Assembly: GCF_041381155.1 (NCBI RefSeq)
Contig: NC_091135.1
Coordinates: 53,147,997 to 53,211,996, forward strand
Source: Argopecten irradians
Lineage: Eukaryota; Mollusca; Bivalvia; Pectinida; Pectinidae
Direction: 5' to 3'
Length of the DNA: 64,000 nucleotides
A program made the translations under genes and the position numbers. The notes beneath the pieces were generated by a model. It made no database searches. It saw nothing but the letters and a program-made list of their open reading frames with translations, and was not told the DNA's origin. Position 1 is the first letter of the stretch; each line of letters opens with the position of its first letter. Positions 47,111 to 64,000 of the stretch are shown piece after piece.

Positions 47111-47239
47111 TGGTCAACATGGTCCTGCTGGTTGTTGTGTATGCTGTAGTACTGGTGCAAAGATTTCCATTTGTTGGTGAATGTAAGGACTTTTCGGGGT
47201 CAAAGCCTGTCTGTCATCACTCGTTACTCTAATGTCCTT

Positions 47240-47790
47240 CAATTCCAATTTGCGCCTGTGCAGTTTATCTTTACACTTTGTGCATGTTGTCTTTACGCCT
47301 TGTGCAGCTTGTCTTTACGCCTTATGGAGCTTGTCTTTATGCCTTGAGGAGCTCGTCTTTACGCCGTGTGCCGTACCTGTCTTTATGCCATATGCAGCTC
47401 ATGTCTTTACGCCGCGTGCAGCTTTTGTCCTTACACCTCGTGCAGCTCTTGTCTTTATTCCTTGTGCAGCTCGTCTTTATGCCTTGTGCAGTTTATCTTT
47501 ACGCCTAGTGCAGCTCTTGTCTTTACGCCGTGTGCAGCATTTGTCTTTACGTTGTGTGCAGCACTTGTCTTTACGCTTTGTGCAGCTCTTATCTTTACAC
47601 CTTGTGCAGCTCTTGTCTTTACGCCGTGTGCAGCACTTGTCTTTACGCTTTTGAAAAAGCTCGTCTTTACATCGTCTTCAGCTCTTGTCTTTTCCTTGTG
47701 TGCAGCTCTTGTCTTTACACTTTGTGCAGCTTCTCTTTACGCTTTTTGGAGCACCGTCTGCGTTGAGGAACTTGTCTTTACGCCTTGTGA
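47240..47790. repeat. degenerate 24-27 bp tandem array
   Basis: About 20 copies of CTTGTCTTTACGCCTTGTGC plus AGCT, with 3-bp length variants. Because the changes are mostly in threes, frames of up to 150 residues stay open, rich in Cys, Leu and Phe. Copies differ freely at every position, so I regard it as non-coding. Confidence 0.85.
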
Positions 47791-48675
47791 CATTCCTCAG
47801 CTCTTGAGGGATGTATAGTGGGTTAATTTTCGTAGTAGTAAACTTTGATTTATCCAAGAGTATTCATTACAATATTATCAGTATATCCTTTAACCACTCA
47901 ATAATATGAGAAAAAGCAAACTATTGCCCATGGGTATGGATGAAAAGACTACAAAAGCAATCAAATAATAGAAAATAATTTATTTAACAAATCTTCTCAT
48001 GTCAGGACCATTGAGCCTGGGCTCAAATCAACAACTATGTACCACATTAAATTTACACTCAAAAGAAAAAACTACTATCAATATTAGCACTCGCATTTAT
48101 TGATTAGTTGTATCAACCATCAAAGATATACATTTTATTTATCATTGTATGAGGATCATGCAACAATATACATGTATATACAAGCTATCTAAATCTGTGA
48201 CCATTTGATGGCTTCTTGCTGTCTTCTATAGAGTACTATAAATATCACAGTGTTGAGTAACCAAATTCTGTTTGAATTATCATATTTCAAATTTTCTTAA
48301 GGTAACCCGTTTTGATTGTCATCAGATCTTCTTAAAAGTCATACAATGAAGCAAGCTGAGAAAAGGGAGGTAATTGTAGCTAATATATGTAAAGTAACTC
48401 CATGTTTGGTGACCTCAGTTATCTCAAAATATTCTCACAATCAATATCACTAAAACCCAATGTTTCTGTAATTTACAGACAATTTTATAAAGAAAATGTA
48501 ATATCCAAAAAATGTTCTACAGACATTATAATAACATAAGGCTCACTTCCTTTTACAGACATTAAATAGCAGTCAAAATCATATAAACCTACATTTTGGT
48601 TTAGAATTAATTGATTATATCAGAATATAGTCTTCTAGTACCTAGGTATCACAGTAAATTAAAATCTGATTTTAA
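47791..48675. other. no gene recognised
   Basis: AT-rich DNA beyond the 3' end of DECR1. Nothing is supported. Confidence 0.4.
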
Positions 48676-48720
48676 TTTATTGAAATTCAGGTAAAGTTCC
48701 TAACTTTTAATTCAGATGAT

Positions 48721-55347
<6,627 letters not shown>

Positions 55348-55619
55348 CTTGAAATACCCCGGATGTCTAAGGGAGGGAGAATCGCTACTTGATTATAATA
55401 AAATTTATTTTGCCATACTTCTACACGCTCTTGTAATTAAAAAAAGTAGGGTTTTAAATTAATCTTACGTATTTTTTTCTGATGACAAATTAGCGTTTTA
55501 ATAATCAAATAACATCAATTTATATAAATTGATAAAATAGGAAAATGATTACTCTACACTCCAGGTCACTTCCGCTCTGGAATCAAAACATGGTCTGAAA
55601 CTTGAAGGGATTCAACAGA
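55348..55619. promoter_or_regulatory. shared bidirectional promoter region of DECR1 and BOLA3
   Basis: Only 272 bp separate the two divergent start codons. On the BOLA3 side is CAGGTCACTTCCGCTCTGG, which includes CACTTCCG, an ETS/GABP-type site common in mitochondrial gene promoters. On the DECR1 side is CCCCGGATG. No TATA box stands out in the AT-rich middle. A two-codon upstream ORF (ATG GTC TGA, 55590-55598) precedes the BOLA3 start. Promoter function is inferred from the arrangement. Confidence 0.6.
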
Positions 55620-58037
55620 ATGTTTCGCAGAATATTTTTGAACAGACAGGTAGCATGGTTTTTATCATTAAAGGAGTCGATCAAGAACATGTCGCCGTAA
55701 CTACATGACATTATTTAATAGCTGTGATTGACAGGGAACATTGTACATATGTACATGTTTGCTGTAAGACAAAGTGATAAGATACTACACGTGCAAATCG
55801 GTCAAGCTAAGTTAAGGATCCTGCTAGATATATCAAATTGAAATGTAATGCTACTTGATATATTCCATACTGATTGTTGCTGTACATGTAACACGTAAAC
55901 AAGTACAGTATTTTTAAAATTTTGTTAGGTTATGTAATATTTTCAAGGTCACAAACAACACTGTTGGTATACGTACATACGATGTGCAACATGTTGGTCA
56001 TATTCATTTATATATATGTTATGTAAATGCAAACTTAAATAACATATGTCTTTACTCAAAATTTAAAAGTCAGTGTTCCAGTGACAAATGACTCATTATT
56101 ATACAAATCTATAAAGAAATCCTGGTGAAATTACCACAGTTAATGCGGTAAAAAATTGGCTAATAGAGCATTGGATTGTGTTATTGGTTTAATTTGCTTT
56201 ATTTTTTAGGTTTAAATTAACTATATAACAATGATCCAGAGGTTTTAAGTTTGATCTCTAATGCAGGTCGTCATATACAGAAGTGTACATATATGTGAAC
56301 TGAAAATAATTATACAAACATGTACTGTATATATATGTATTTTCAGAGCCACCTTAATTGGTTAGTACTGTATATATGCCTTGCATGCATGTATATCAAT
56401 ATAATCAGTTAATTTTATTTTTGGGCTTAATGTTATTATTTATTTTCTATCAAAATTGACAGTTACCAGCCTTAAAATGGCTGCGTCCATATTGTGAGGC
56501 TAATGCTCCACCCACAGAGGCAGAGCAGCGATTGATGGACATCCTGAAGGAAAAATTCCCGAGTGCCTCTCATGTTGAAGTCGCGGATATTTCTGGTCAG
56601 TATAAACTATGGTAAAACAGTTCATATTTGTTGATTATAGTTACTCAGTTCTTTCTTTGTTTCAAAATATAACTATTTAGATTGCATGCTGATGATGTTG
56701 CTTGATTTTTACCACAAATGGGCATTTCTGTTATTTGCTTTAAAAGGAGTTTCCATTATTGTTGATTTCTTTGATCAAGCTGATTTATCTACCTTTAGAA
56801 GCAGTTTTGACTGTTACAGCATAGCATCGTTACGAAAAATGACATTTTCTTCTTCTTAAAAAAAGAATATGTTGTTACTCAAATGAAGTGTATAGTACAA
56901 TGTAGCGATAGAACACATGGCCTGTCAAGATAGGTTAAACTATATAGTAAAACAGAAGTCCATGGGTCAAATTTCGTACCATACATGTATGTGGGTGATC
57001 AGACAGTGGGTCAAATACTGTACAATATGTGGGTGGTCAATGGGTCAAATACTGTACCATATGTAGGTGGTCAATGGATCAAATACTGTACCATATGTGG
57101 GTGTAGATTGGTCAAATACTGTACCATATGTGGGTGGTCAATGGGTCAAATACTGTACCATATGTAGGTGGTCAATGGGTCAAATACTGTACCATATGAG
57201 GGTACACATGGTCTTTGGGTCAAATACGGTACAATATGTGGGGTATCAAATACTGTACAATAGTTGGGTGGTCAGTTGGTCAAATACTGTACCATATGTA
57301 TTGTATTTCTATAGGGGGCTGTGGTGCAATGTATGAAATCCTGATAGAAGCAGATTCATTTCAAGGAAAGCGAAAAGTAGCTCAGCATAAAATGGTAACA
57401 GAGGTGGGTTTAGTTAAGATACTAAATGGACTAGTCTGAGCCCCAATTTCTCGAAACAAACTTAAGTCAAAAACTGACTAAAGTCTTAAGTTTTCATATA
57501 AGTTACATAAAGGAGAAAAACTTAAGTTTTGACTAGCTGACTTAAGTCTAAAGTTTTCATATATTAGTTACATAAGGAGAAAAACGTACAAAGTTTTGAC
57601 TGAAGTCTGCACTTTTGTTTCGAGAAATCAGAGTCAGATCTTCCACTCATTTGAGCTATGAAGAAGTTATCTCTCCAAAAGTGTTTATATTGTTCAATAT
57701 TTACCCAAACGATTTGTGATATAAAACAATTAAGTGTTGGATTGTTGCACATTTTCTTTGTTGATTAGTAGCACTATTAGTTGTCTTGCAATCATACTGG
57801 TCAAACTACATCTGCTATAATTACAATTTACATTCATTGGGGTCAATATTATGGGGGAAAAAACCATTTGCCCTGCTATTCTGTTGTCAAATGGACTTGA
57901 ACATTACCTAGTATATACCAGGAGAGACGAGACAAATCATTAAATGTAATTCTTGTTTCTTATTTCAGGCTCTCAAAGAACAGATAAAAGATATGCATGG
58001 TTTACGTATTACAACAAAAGTTCCTGATGGCTCCTAG
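55620..58037 (+). CDS. BOLA3: BolA family member 3, mitochondrial iron-sulfur assembly factor, four exons, complete
   Basis: BOLA3 works with GLRX5 and NFU1 to pass iron-sulfur clusters to mitochondrial enzymes such as lipoate synthase and complexes I and II. Coding exons are 55620-55649, 56463-56595, 57315-57403 and 57969-58037, with GT-AG borders and matching phases, giving 106 aa against 107 in human. MFRRIFLNRQ is a basic presequence. The BolA fold follows, with RLMDILKEKFPSA and then DISGGCGAMYEILIEADSF. Cys57 and His94 (in DMHGLRI) match the cluster ligands Cys59 and His96 of human BOLA3. AATAAA lies at 58213-58218. Intron 2 contains a 34-bp tandem array ending at the exon 3 acceptor, and intron 3 a MITE. 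Confidence 0.95.
56965..57300. repeat. 34-bp tandem repeat in BOLA3 intron 2
   Basis: About nine irregular copies of GGTCAATGGGTCAAATACTG followed by TACCATATGTGGGT, some shortened. The array ends about 15 bp before the exon 3 acceptor. Confidence 0.9.
57436..57636. mobile_element. palindromic MITE in BOLA3 intron 3
   Basis: CCCAATTTCTCGAAACAAAC at the left is inverted as TTTTGTTTCGAGAAATCAGA at the right. The inside holds two copies of a block with AAGTTTTCATAT and GTTACATAA.GGAGAAAAAC. Confidence 0.7.
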
Positions 58038-59068
58038 CATAATTATTAATTAATTAAAAGGACAATGTGTGATTTAGAATGATATAAAATGCCATTTTCT
58101 ATGTGAGAAGGAATACAATGCTTCATTATTTATAGAGGTCAGGGGACAGGGAACTATACTGTTGTCATTGTATTATAAGCTCAGGAATATTTATACATTG
58201 TCCTTCTGCAGAAATAAAGAAATTTGTCTCTCTGATCATGTGCCATCCCTCTTACAAAATCTCCGATGTAAGAAATATAATTTTATTAGTCAACCTCACT
58301 CGACCATGTACATACCCTATGTTAGAATTATAATTGTATTCATGTAGTTCTCTATGCTGTGGAGCTCTGTTTGTGTTTTTACTACCAGTATTGATACTTA
58401 CAATAGAACAGCAAACAGTGAAATTGAGTGGTGATAATTAGCTCTTATCCTCATTGAAGTGACTGTGTAAATTCAATTTTCTTCAAAAATCATGAATAAA
58501 AATTATCATCTATTACATGATGAAATAATACTATAAATATTATCATCCTCCATTGACAGGTTCACAATGTTAAAGCTCTTTCTTGGCAAACTTTTGTATC
58601 TGTAGAAATAGTTAGAGAACCATGGTCCATTGTGGATACTACATGCTACTATTGTGGTTTAGAGAACCAGTGTAAATGGTATGGCTATACAGATCTCAGT
58701 TTTAACCAATGGAAAAATTGAATACAACATACAGATATGTACAGTGATATTTAATGCAATGAAACAATCATTTAATGATTGCGGTAATAAATGATTCAAC
58801 ATTTGTGTGATATGATCGTACTTGATATAATGTTTCATTCATAAATATTTATACACATGTACTAATTTAAGTGTTCCCTGTGGCCTGTAAGTTTATACAT
58901 GTGTGTTATGTGTCATGTGCGATTGACAGAGATATAGAGTTACTACCAATTAATTGTTTTGTTTTGATATTGATTTGGACATTAAATTCATCTATTTAAA
59001 CTGAACAATCCTTTTGTTATGTATCTTTCAGTAAGACTGTTCATTGTGTGAAGATTTGACAGATAGGC
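58038..59068 (+). other. BOLA3 3' UTR and flanking DNA
   Basis: AATAAA occurs at 58213 and again near 58495. The rest is AT-rich without a second gene. Confidence 0.5.
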
Positions 59069-61580
59069 ATTTGTACCTGTGTACATTGGTTTCTGTAACT
59101 TTAGGCCTTTGTACCTGTGTATATTGTTTTCTGTGACTTCAGGACATTTACCTGTGTACATTGGTTTCTGTGACTTTGTACCTGGGTACATTGGGTTCTG
59201 TGAATTGTACCTGCTGCCCCTATTGCATGATCGTAAAAGGCGACTAAATTTAGGATCTTATCTTTTCTCTTCTTCTTAACAGACTTTATCTTTCCTAATA
59301 CCTCCCTTGGCACCGCCTCACTTTTGGCCTAGAGTTGAGCGTTCGCCCCTGAGAGGAAGGTTCTGGGTTCTGTCCCCTGGCCGACACACACCAAAGTCTA
59401 TAAAAGTGGTAGTTTCTGCTCCTGCTTAGTGCTCAGCATACAGGGAGTGGGACGACTGGTTCACCCGTTGTCAGTATAATACGACCGGGCGGGGAGTGTT
59501 GCTTGGTGTCTTCAGCGGCATGCTTCAGTGATATAGCACTGTAAAAAGGTCAACAGTTCCACTATATAAGAAGACACAACATGAATATACCACAGTCTCC
59601 CAAAACACGTACTCGCACAACATACATGCAACACACCACATACAACGGAGGCCGTCCTTACATGACTATAGCTGTTATAGGACATTAATTAATCAAACAA
59701 ACAAACAAACAAACAATTCTGTTACTTTAGGCCTTTGTACCTGTGAACATTGGTTTCTGTGACTTTGCACCTGTGTACATTGGTTTCTGTGACTTTGTAC
59801 CTGTGAACATTGGTTTCTGTGACTTTGTACCTGTGTATATTGGTTTCTGTGACTTTGCACCTGTGTACATTGGTTTCTGTGACTTTGCACCTGTGTACAT
59901 TGGTTTCTGTGACTTAAGGCCTTTGTACATAGGTTTCTGTGACTTTGTACCTGTGTACATTGGTTTCTGTGACTTAAGGCCTTTGTACATAGGTTTCTGT
60001 GACTTTGTACCTGTGTACATTGGTTTCTGTGACTTAAGGCCTTTGTACATAGGTTTCTGTGACTTTGTACCTGTGTATATTGGTTTTTGTGACTTTGTAC
60101 CGGTGTACATTGGTTTCTGTGACTTAAGTACATAGGTTTCTGTGACTTAAGGCCTTTGTACATAGGTTTCTGTGACTTTGTACCTGTGTATATTGGTTTT
60201 TGTGACTTTGTACCTGTGTACATTAGTTTCTGTGACTTTGCACCTGTGTACATTGGTTTCTGTGACTTAAGGCCTTTGTACATAGGTTTCTGTGACTTTG
60301 TACCTGTGAACATTGGTTTCTGTGACTTTGTACCTGTGTATATTGGTTTCTGTGACTTTGCACCTGTGCACATTGGTTTCTGTGACTTTGCACTGTGTAC
60401 ATTGGTTTCTGTGACTTAAGGCCTTTGTACATAGGTTTCTGTGACTTTGTACCTGTGTACATTGGTTTCTGTGACTTAAGGCCTTTGTACATAGGTTTCT
60501 GTGACTTTGTACCTGTGTACATTGGTTTCTGTGACTTAAGGCCTTTGTACATAGGTTTCTGTGACTTTGTACCTGTGTATATTGGTTTTTGTGACTTTGT
60601 ACCGGTGTACATTGGTTTCTGTGACTTTGTACCGGTGTACATTGGTTTCTGTGACTTTTACCTTTGTACATAGGTTTCTGTGACTTTGTACCTGTGTACA
60701 TTGGTTTCTGTGACTTTGTACCTGTGTACATTGGTTTCTGTGACTTTAGGCCTTTGTACATATGTTTCTGTGACTTTGTACCTGTGTACATTGGTCCCGT
60801 GACTTTGTACCTGTGTACATTGGTTTCTGTGACTTAAGGCCTTTGTACATATGTTTCTGTGACTTTGTACCTGTGTACATTGCTTTCTGTGACTTTGTAC
60901 CTGTGTACATTGGTTTCTGTGACTTTAGGCCTTTGTACATGTTTCTGTGACTTTGTACCTGGGTACATTAGTTTCTGTGACTTAAGGCCTTTGTACATAG
61001 GTTTCTGTGACTTTGTACCTGTGTATATTGCTTTCTGTAACTTTGCACCTGTGTACATTGGTTTCTGTGACTTTGTACCTGTGTACATTGGTTTCTGTGA
61101 CTTTAGGCCTTTGTACATGTTTCTGTGACTTTGTACCTGGGTACATTGGTTTTTGTGACTTTGTACCTGTGTACATTGTTTTTTGTGACTTTAGGCCTTT
61201 ATACATGTTTCTGTGACTTTGCACCTGTGTACATTGGTTTCTGTGACTTTGTACCTGGGTACATTGGTTTCTGTGACTTTGTACCTGTGTACATTGGTTT
61301 CTGTGACTTTGTACCTGTGTACATTGGTTTCTGTGACTTTGTACCTGTGTACATTGGTTTCTGTGACTTTGTACCTGTGTACATTGGTTTCTGTGACTTT
61401 GTACCTGTGTACATTGGTTTCTGTGACTTTGTAACTGTGTATATTGGTTTTTGTGACTTTAGGCCTTTGTACATAGGTTTCTGTGACTTTGTAACTGTGT
61501 ATATTGGTTTCTGTGACTTTGTACCTGTGTACATTGGTTTCTGTGACTTCAGGCCTTTGTACCTGGGTACATAAGTTTTT
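59069..61580. repeat. 30-bp minisatellite, about 65 copies, split by a SINE
   Basis: The main unit is CTGTGTACATTGGTTTCTGT plus GACTTTGTAC. A variant with TTAGGCCTTTGTACATAGG alternates with it in runs, forming higher-order 60- and 90-bp periods (for example 59910-60060 and 60410-60570). The period is ten codons, so frames on both strands stay open over hundreds of bases (such as repeats of VPVYIGFCDF). A few units have deletions that shift frame, and there is no gene context. Confidence 0.95.
59213..59715 (+). mobile_element. SINE (second family), long copy inside the minisatellite
   Basis: It begins CTGCCCCTATTGCATGATCG. It runs through CGCCTCACTTTTGGCCTAGA, GAGCGTTCGCCCCTGAGAGG and GGTTCTGGGTTCTGTCCCC (pol III-like boxes), a 250-bp body with CGACCGGGCGGGGAGTG, and a tail of GACATTAATTAATCAAACAA repeats. 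Array units lie directly on both sides, so it inserted after the array had formed. The copies at 33061 and 45290 are shorter. Confidence 0.8.
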
Positions 61581-62399
61581 GTTACATTGAAACTTGATGT
61601 TTTACTAAGGGACCTTCAATACGACATGAATGCTTGTGATTGGTATGTATACAATAATTATATAATCTACGAGATCTTCAATGACATAGGTGATTTCAGT
61701 CCAACGGGAAATAAGAACATTGGTTTAATTGACACACGCAGTGTGTTTAACATGGATAAAAATATGGCATGTTTAATTGATAATGATTGACCCTGAGCTG
61801 AGGGTACTACCGGCAAACTCTAATCAGAAATTTCATTGTTATGTTCATTAAGATATAGACTCTTTAATGAGAACACTCATGAATTCATTGTGATTTATAA
61901 CTTTAAGCTATTAACAGATCTGTAGAAAATGTAAATACAATTACCTTTCTGATTTAAGTCTCGGATACTAATTGAAGTTAAATTTCATGATTTTATTGAA
62001 TTAAATCAAACAAGTCTTGACATGGGCCTACATTATGCAAGACCTGTAATTTACCACAGAAACACTCGACCGATTGGATAGGCACTCCATGACATTGTAT
62101 ATGTTTATTAGAAGATTGATTGATGGTGCTTCAGGTCCTTGTTATTTTAATGCATCCTGTGCTCGCTCTATTTATGGGTAGACGACCTACTAATGTACTT
62201 TTATAAAAAAAACAACAGCCTTTACAAATATTATTTTAATATTTTATGATTTTTTTTATTGTTTGGAAATGCGTTGACGTAAGATATCGAACAAATGTAT
62301 GCTCTCTATACTTTATTCTAAAAGATAAGTTGTTGATGATTGTAAACGTATAGTGTCTGTATGTACCAAACGAAATGCGTCATGCTAATAGCGACAGTG
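61581..62399. other. no gene recognised
   Basis: A 67-residue frame at 61587-61790 follows the array but has no recognisable domain. Nothing else is supported. Confidence 0.4.
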
Positions 62400-62739
62400 C
62401 GACACTACTCCATGCGAAGAGCGACCAAATTAATACTATTAATGTTAACAAACCAGCTGGTCCTGATGGCATTATTCCAAAAATAATTAAAAAACTCAAT
62501 ACTTCACTTGCACTTCCCTCACAATATTGTTTATAAATCATTAGAATCAGGATCAGTACCAACTAACTGGAAGCAAGCTAATATTAATGCAATATACAAA
62601 GGAAATGGTTCTTCCAATGATGTTCTGAATAATAGACCAATTTCAATTACTTCCTGTTTTTTGTTTTTTTTGATTGAAAAAATTATTTTTGAATATCTCT
62701 ATAACTACCTTGTTGATAATTCTATAATTACCAGACATC

Positions 62740-62820
62740 AGTCAGGCTTTTGTTATATATATGTGTTTCTCATATATATATATAACAAAAGCCTGACTTA
62801 TGTGTTTCTCATATATATAT
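62740..62820. repeat. 23-bp inverted repeat plus direct repeat in the LINE
   Basis: AGTCAGGCTTTTGTTATATA plus TAT (62740-62762) is inverted at 62776-62798. The loop segment TATGTGTTTCTCATATATAT is then repeated directly at 62799-62820. The left arm is LINE coding sequence (HQSGF). Confidence 0.85.
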
Positions 62821-63017
62821 TTTATTGACCATCAAGTGTGTATCCGGAATTTTAATGTCTTTGTATGTTATTTTGTACTATTCCGGAATATGTGTCTGGC
62901 CATCACCGGAAATTGTTATGTACCTGTAACAGTTGAAAATAAATGTTGGAAGAAGACAGACGTCTTTTTGTTTCACTGCAAGCGATTCCCTACATTATAA
63001 CTATAAACACGACACAT
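62749..63017. mobile_element. about 270-bp insertion interrupting the LINE
   Basis: The RT sequence breaks after HQSGF and resumes at about 63018 with TPGNSTVNQLL. After the hairpin, the inserted DNA from TGTGTATCCGG (about 62837) to ACACGACACA (about 63016) has TG...CA ends and an internal AATAAA. It could be a small solo LTR, but there is no confirmed target duplication. Confidence 0.5.
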
Positions 63018-64000
63018 TACACCAGGTAACTCAACTGTGAATCAATTATTGTTTATTTATAATGAAATTGTTAGTAATATGGATCAGGGAAAAGAGTTGA
63101 GGTTTATTTTTTGTGACATTAGCAAATCATTTGACCGAGTATGGCACCAGGGTCTTCTATTTAAATTTAAAAAGTATGGTATTAATGGAAATTTGCTTAA
63201 TTAGTTTCAAAATTATCTTTCGGATAGAATGCAAAGAGTAAGTACTGAAGGTCATTTTTCTCAATTCAAGATTATTAATGCAGGGGTACCCCAAGGATCT
63301 GTTCTTGGCCCACTTCTCTTTCTTCTTTACATTAATGATATCACAGAAAATATCTCTACTAATATAAAGCTTTTTGCAGATGACACTTCTCTTTATGTTA
63401 TTATAGACAACAACCCAGCACGAGCGGCACAAGAATTAACATCTGACCTTACTAACATAAGTGAATGGGCACACACCTGGGACATAAAATTTAACCCTAA
63501 TAAAACTAAATCAGTAATCTTTTCCAGGAAAAGAAACACAAATCACCCTACAATAAATTTTCAAAACAGCCAAATCACTGACACTTCATTTCATACACAC
63601 CTAGGGCTTACATTAACAGATGATGCAACATGGAATCAACACATCCACAACATATATGAAAAAGCTTACAAAAGACTTCGCTACATAAAAACTGAAGTCA
63701 GTAGGAAAAAAATACGTTTGATATATACTGCATTTATTAGTCCAATTTTAGAATTTGCTGACATTGTTTGGGATAACTGCACCCAACAATCTACTGAACT
63801 TTTAGAATCCATTCAATTAGAAGCAGCAAGAATAATCACAGGCCTACGATCAGGCACTTCTCATATTAAACTTTATACCGAACTTGGTTGGGAATCTCTG
63901 GCTGCCAGAAGAGAGAAACACAAATACATCATGATGTATAAATTAATGCACGAGCTTTCCCCCACAATACTTACAAGACATACTAATTCCCTTTACTAAT

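Larger units (their letters stand above)
62400..64000 (+). mobile_element. non-LTR retrotransposon (LINE), reverse-transcriptase part, cut by window edge
   Basis: 5'-truncated: it starts within the RT near NVNKPAGPDGIIPK. Then come WKQANINAIYKG and NRPISITS, and after an insertion FCDISKSFDRVWHQ (motif A). GVPQGSVLGPLLFLLYINDI (motif B), KLFADDTSLYV (catalytic YADD-type box) and NPNKTKSVIFS (motif D) follow. It continues to LGWESLAARREKHKYIMMYK. From 63229 a 256-codon frame is open to TAA at 63997. Frame shifts near 62510 and a stop at about 63205, where WF would be expected, show the copy is dead. The motif set suits the Jockey/CR1/I side of LINEs; the exact clade is not resolved. Confidence 0.9.

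Noticed and set aside
47232-47818. Cys/Leu/Phe-rich frames of up to 150 residues
   Set aside because: They come from the 24-27 bp degenerate array, with free variation at all positions.
59693-61574. Many open frames of 60-226 residues such as VPVYIGFCDF repeats
   Set aside because: Products of the 30-bp minisatellite; frames are open on both strands and shift at unit deletions.

Overview
The window looks like AT-rich, repeat-laden invertebrate nuclear DNA, most likely from a bivalve mollusc. Evidence: genes with GT-AG introns and AATAAA signals, protein sequences closest to animal DECR1 and BOLA3, tRNA-derived SINEs, pearl/Helentron-like elements with a 158-bp tandem core, many palindromic MITEs and a non-LTR retrotransposon. 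The species call is inference; no database search was possible.

Genes. Three host genes can be read end to end. A single-exon peptide-type GPCR lies on the minus strand (43469-44641). DECR1, the mitochondrial 2,4-dienoyl-CoA reductase, is on the minus strand in eight exons (48721-55347, 333 aa). BOLA3, a mitochondrial iron-sulfur assembly factor, is on the plus strand in four exons (55620-58037, 106 aa). DECR1 and BOLA3 are head to head with 272 bp between their start codons, so they probably share a promoter. A further minus-strand gene of unknown family is seen as separate exons between 12380 and 2276. Two pieces of a HECT-type ubiquitin ligase domain lie at 30404-31618.

Layout. 1-12.4 kb: the unknown minus-strand gene with several MITEs and SINE remains. 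12.4-22 kb: mostly empty. 22.2-23.8 kb: a TIR element carrying two mirror-image arrays of a TTGTACGTACAA palindrome. 24.2-26.4 kb: 53-bp and 33-bp tandem arrays side by side. 28.7-39.3 kb: a 10.6-kb unit bounded by nearly identical 1.1-kb inverted repeats. It holds the HECT remains, nested SINEs, a candidate LTR, a decayed integrase-core fossil and pearl-like elements. 39.3-48 kb: the GPCR, a LINE remnant and a degenerate array. 48.7-58 kb: the DECR1/BOLA3 pair, with a 1.9-kb pearl-like element and a self-inserted TTAA MITE in DECR1 introns. 59-61.6 kb: a 30-bp minisatellite split by a SINE. 62.4-64 kb: a LINE reverse transcriptase running to the window edge.

The most unusual object is the 10.6-kb inverted-repeat unit. 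Each of its long TIRs carries the same inward-facing exon-like ORF with a strong splice donor. Many long open frames elsewhere come from tandem arrays whose period is a multiple of three, and they are not annotated as genes.
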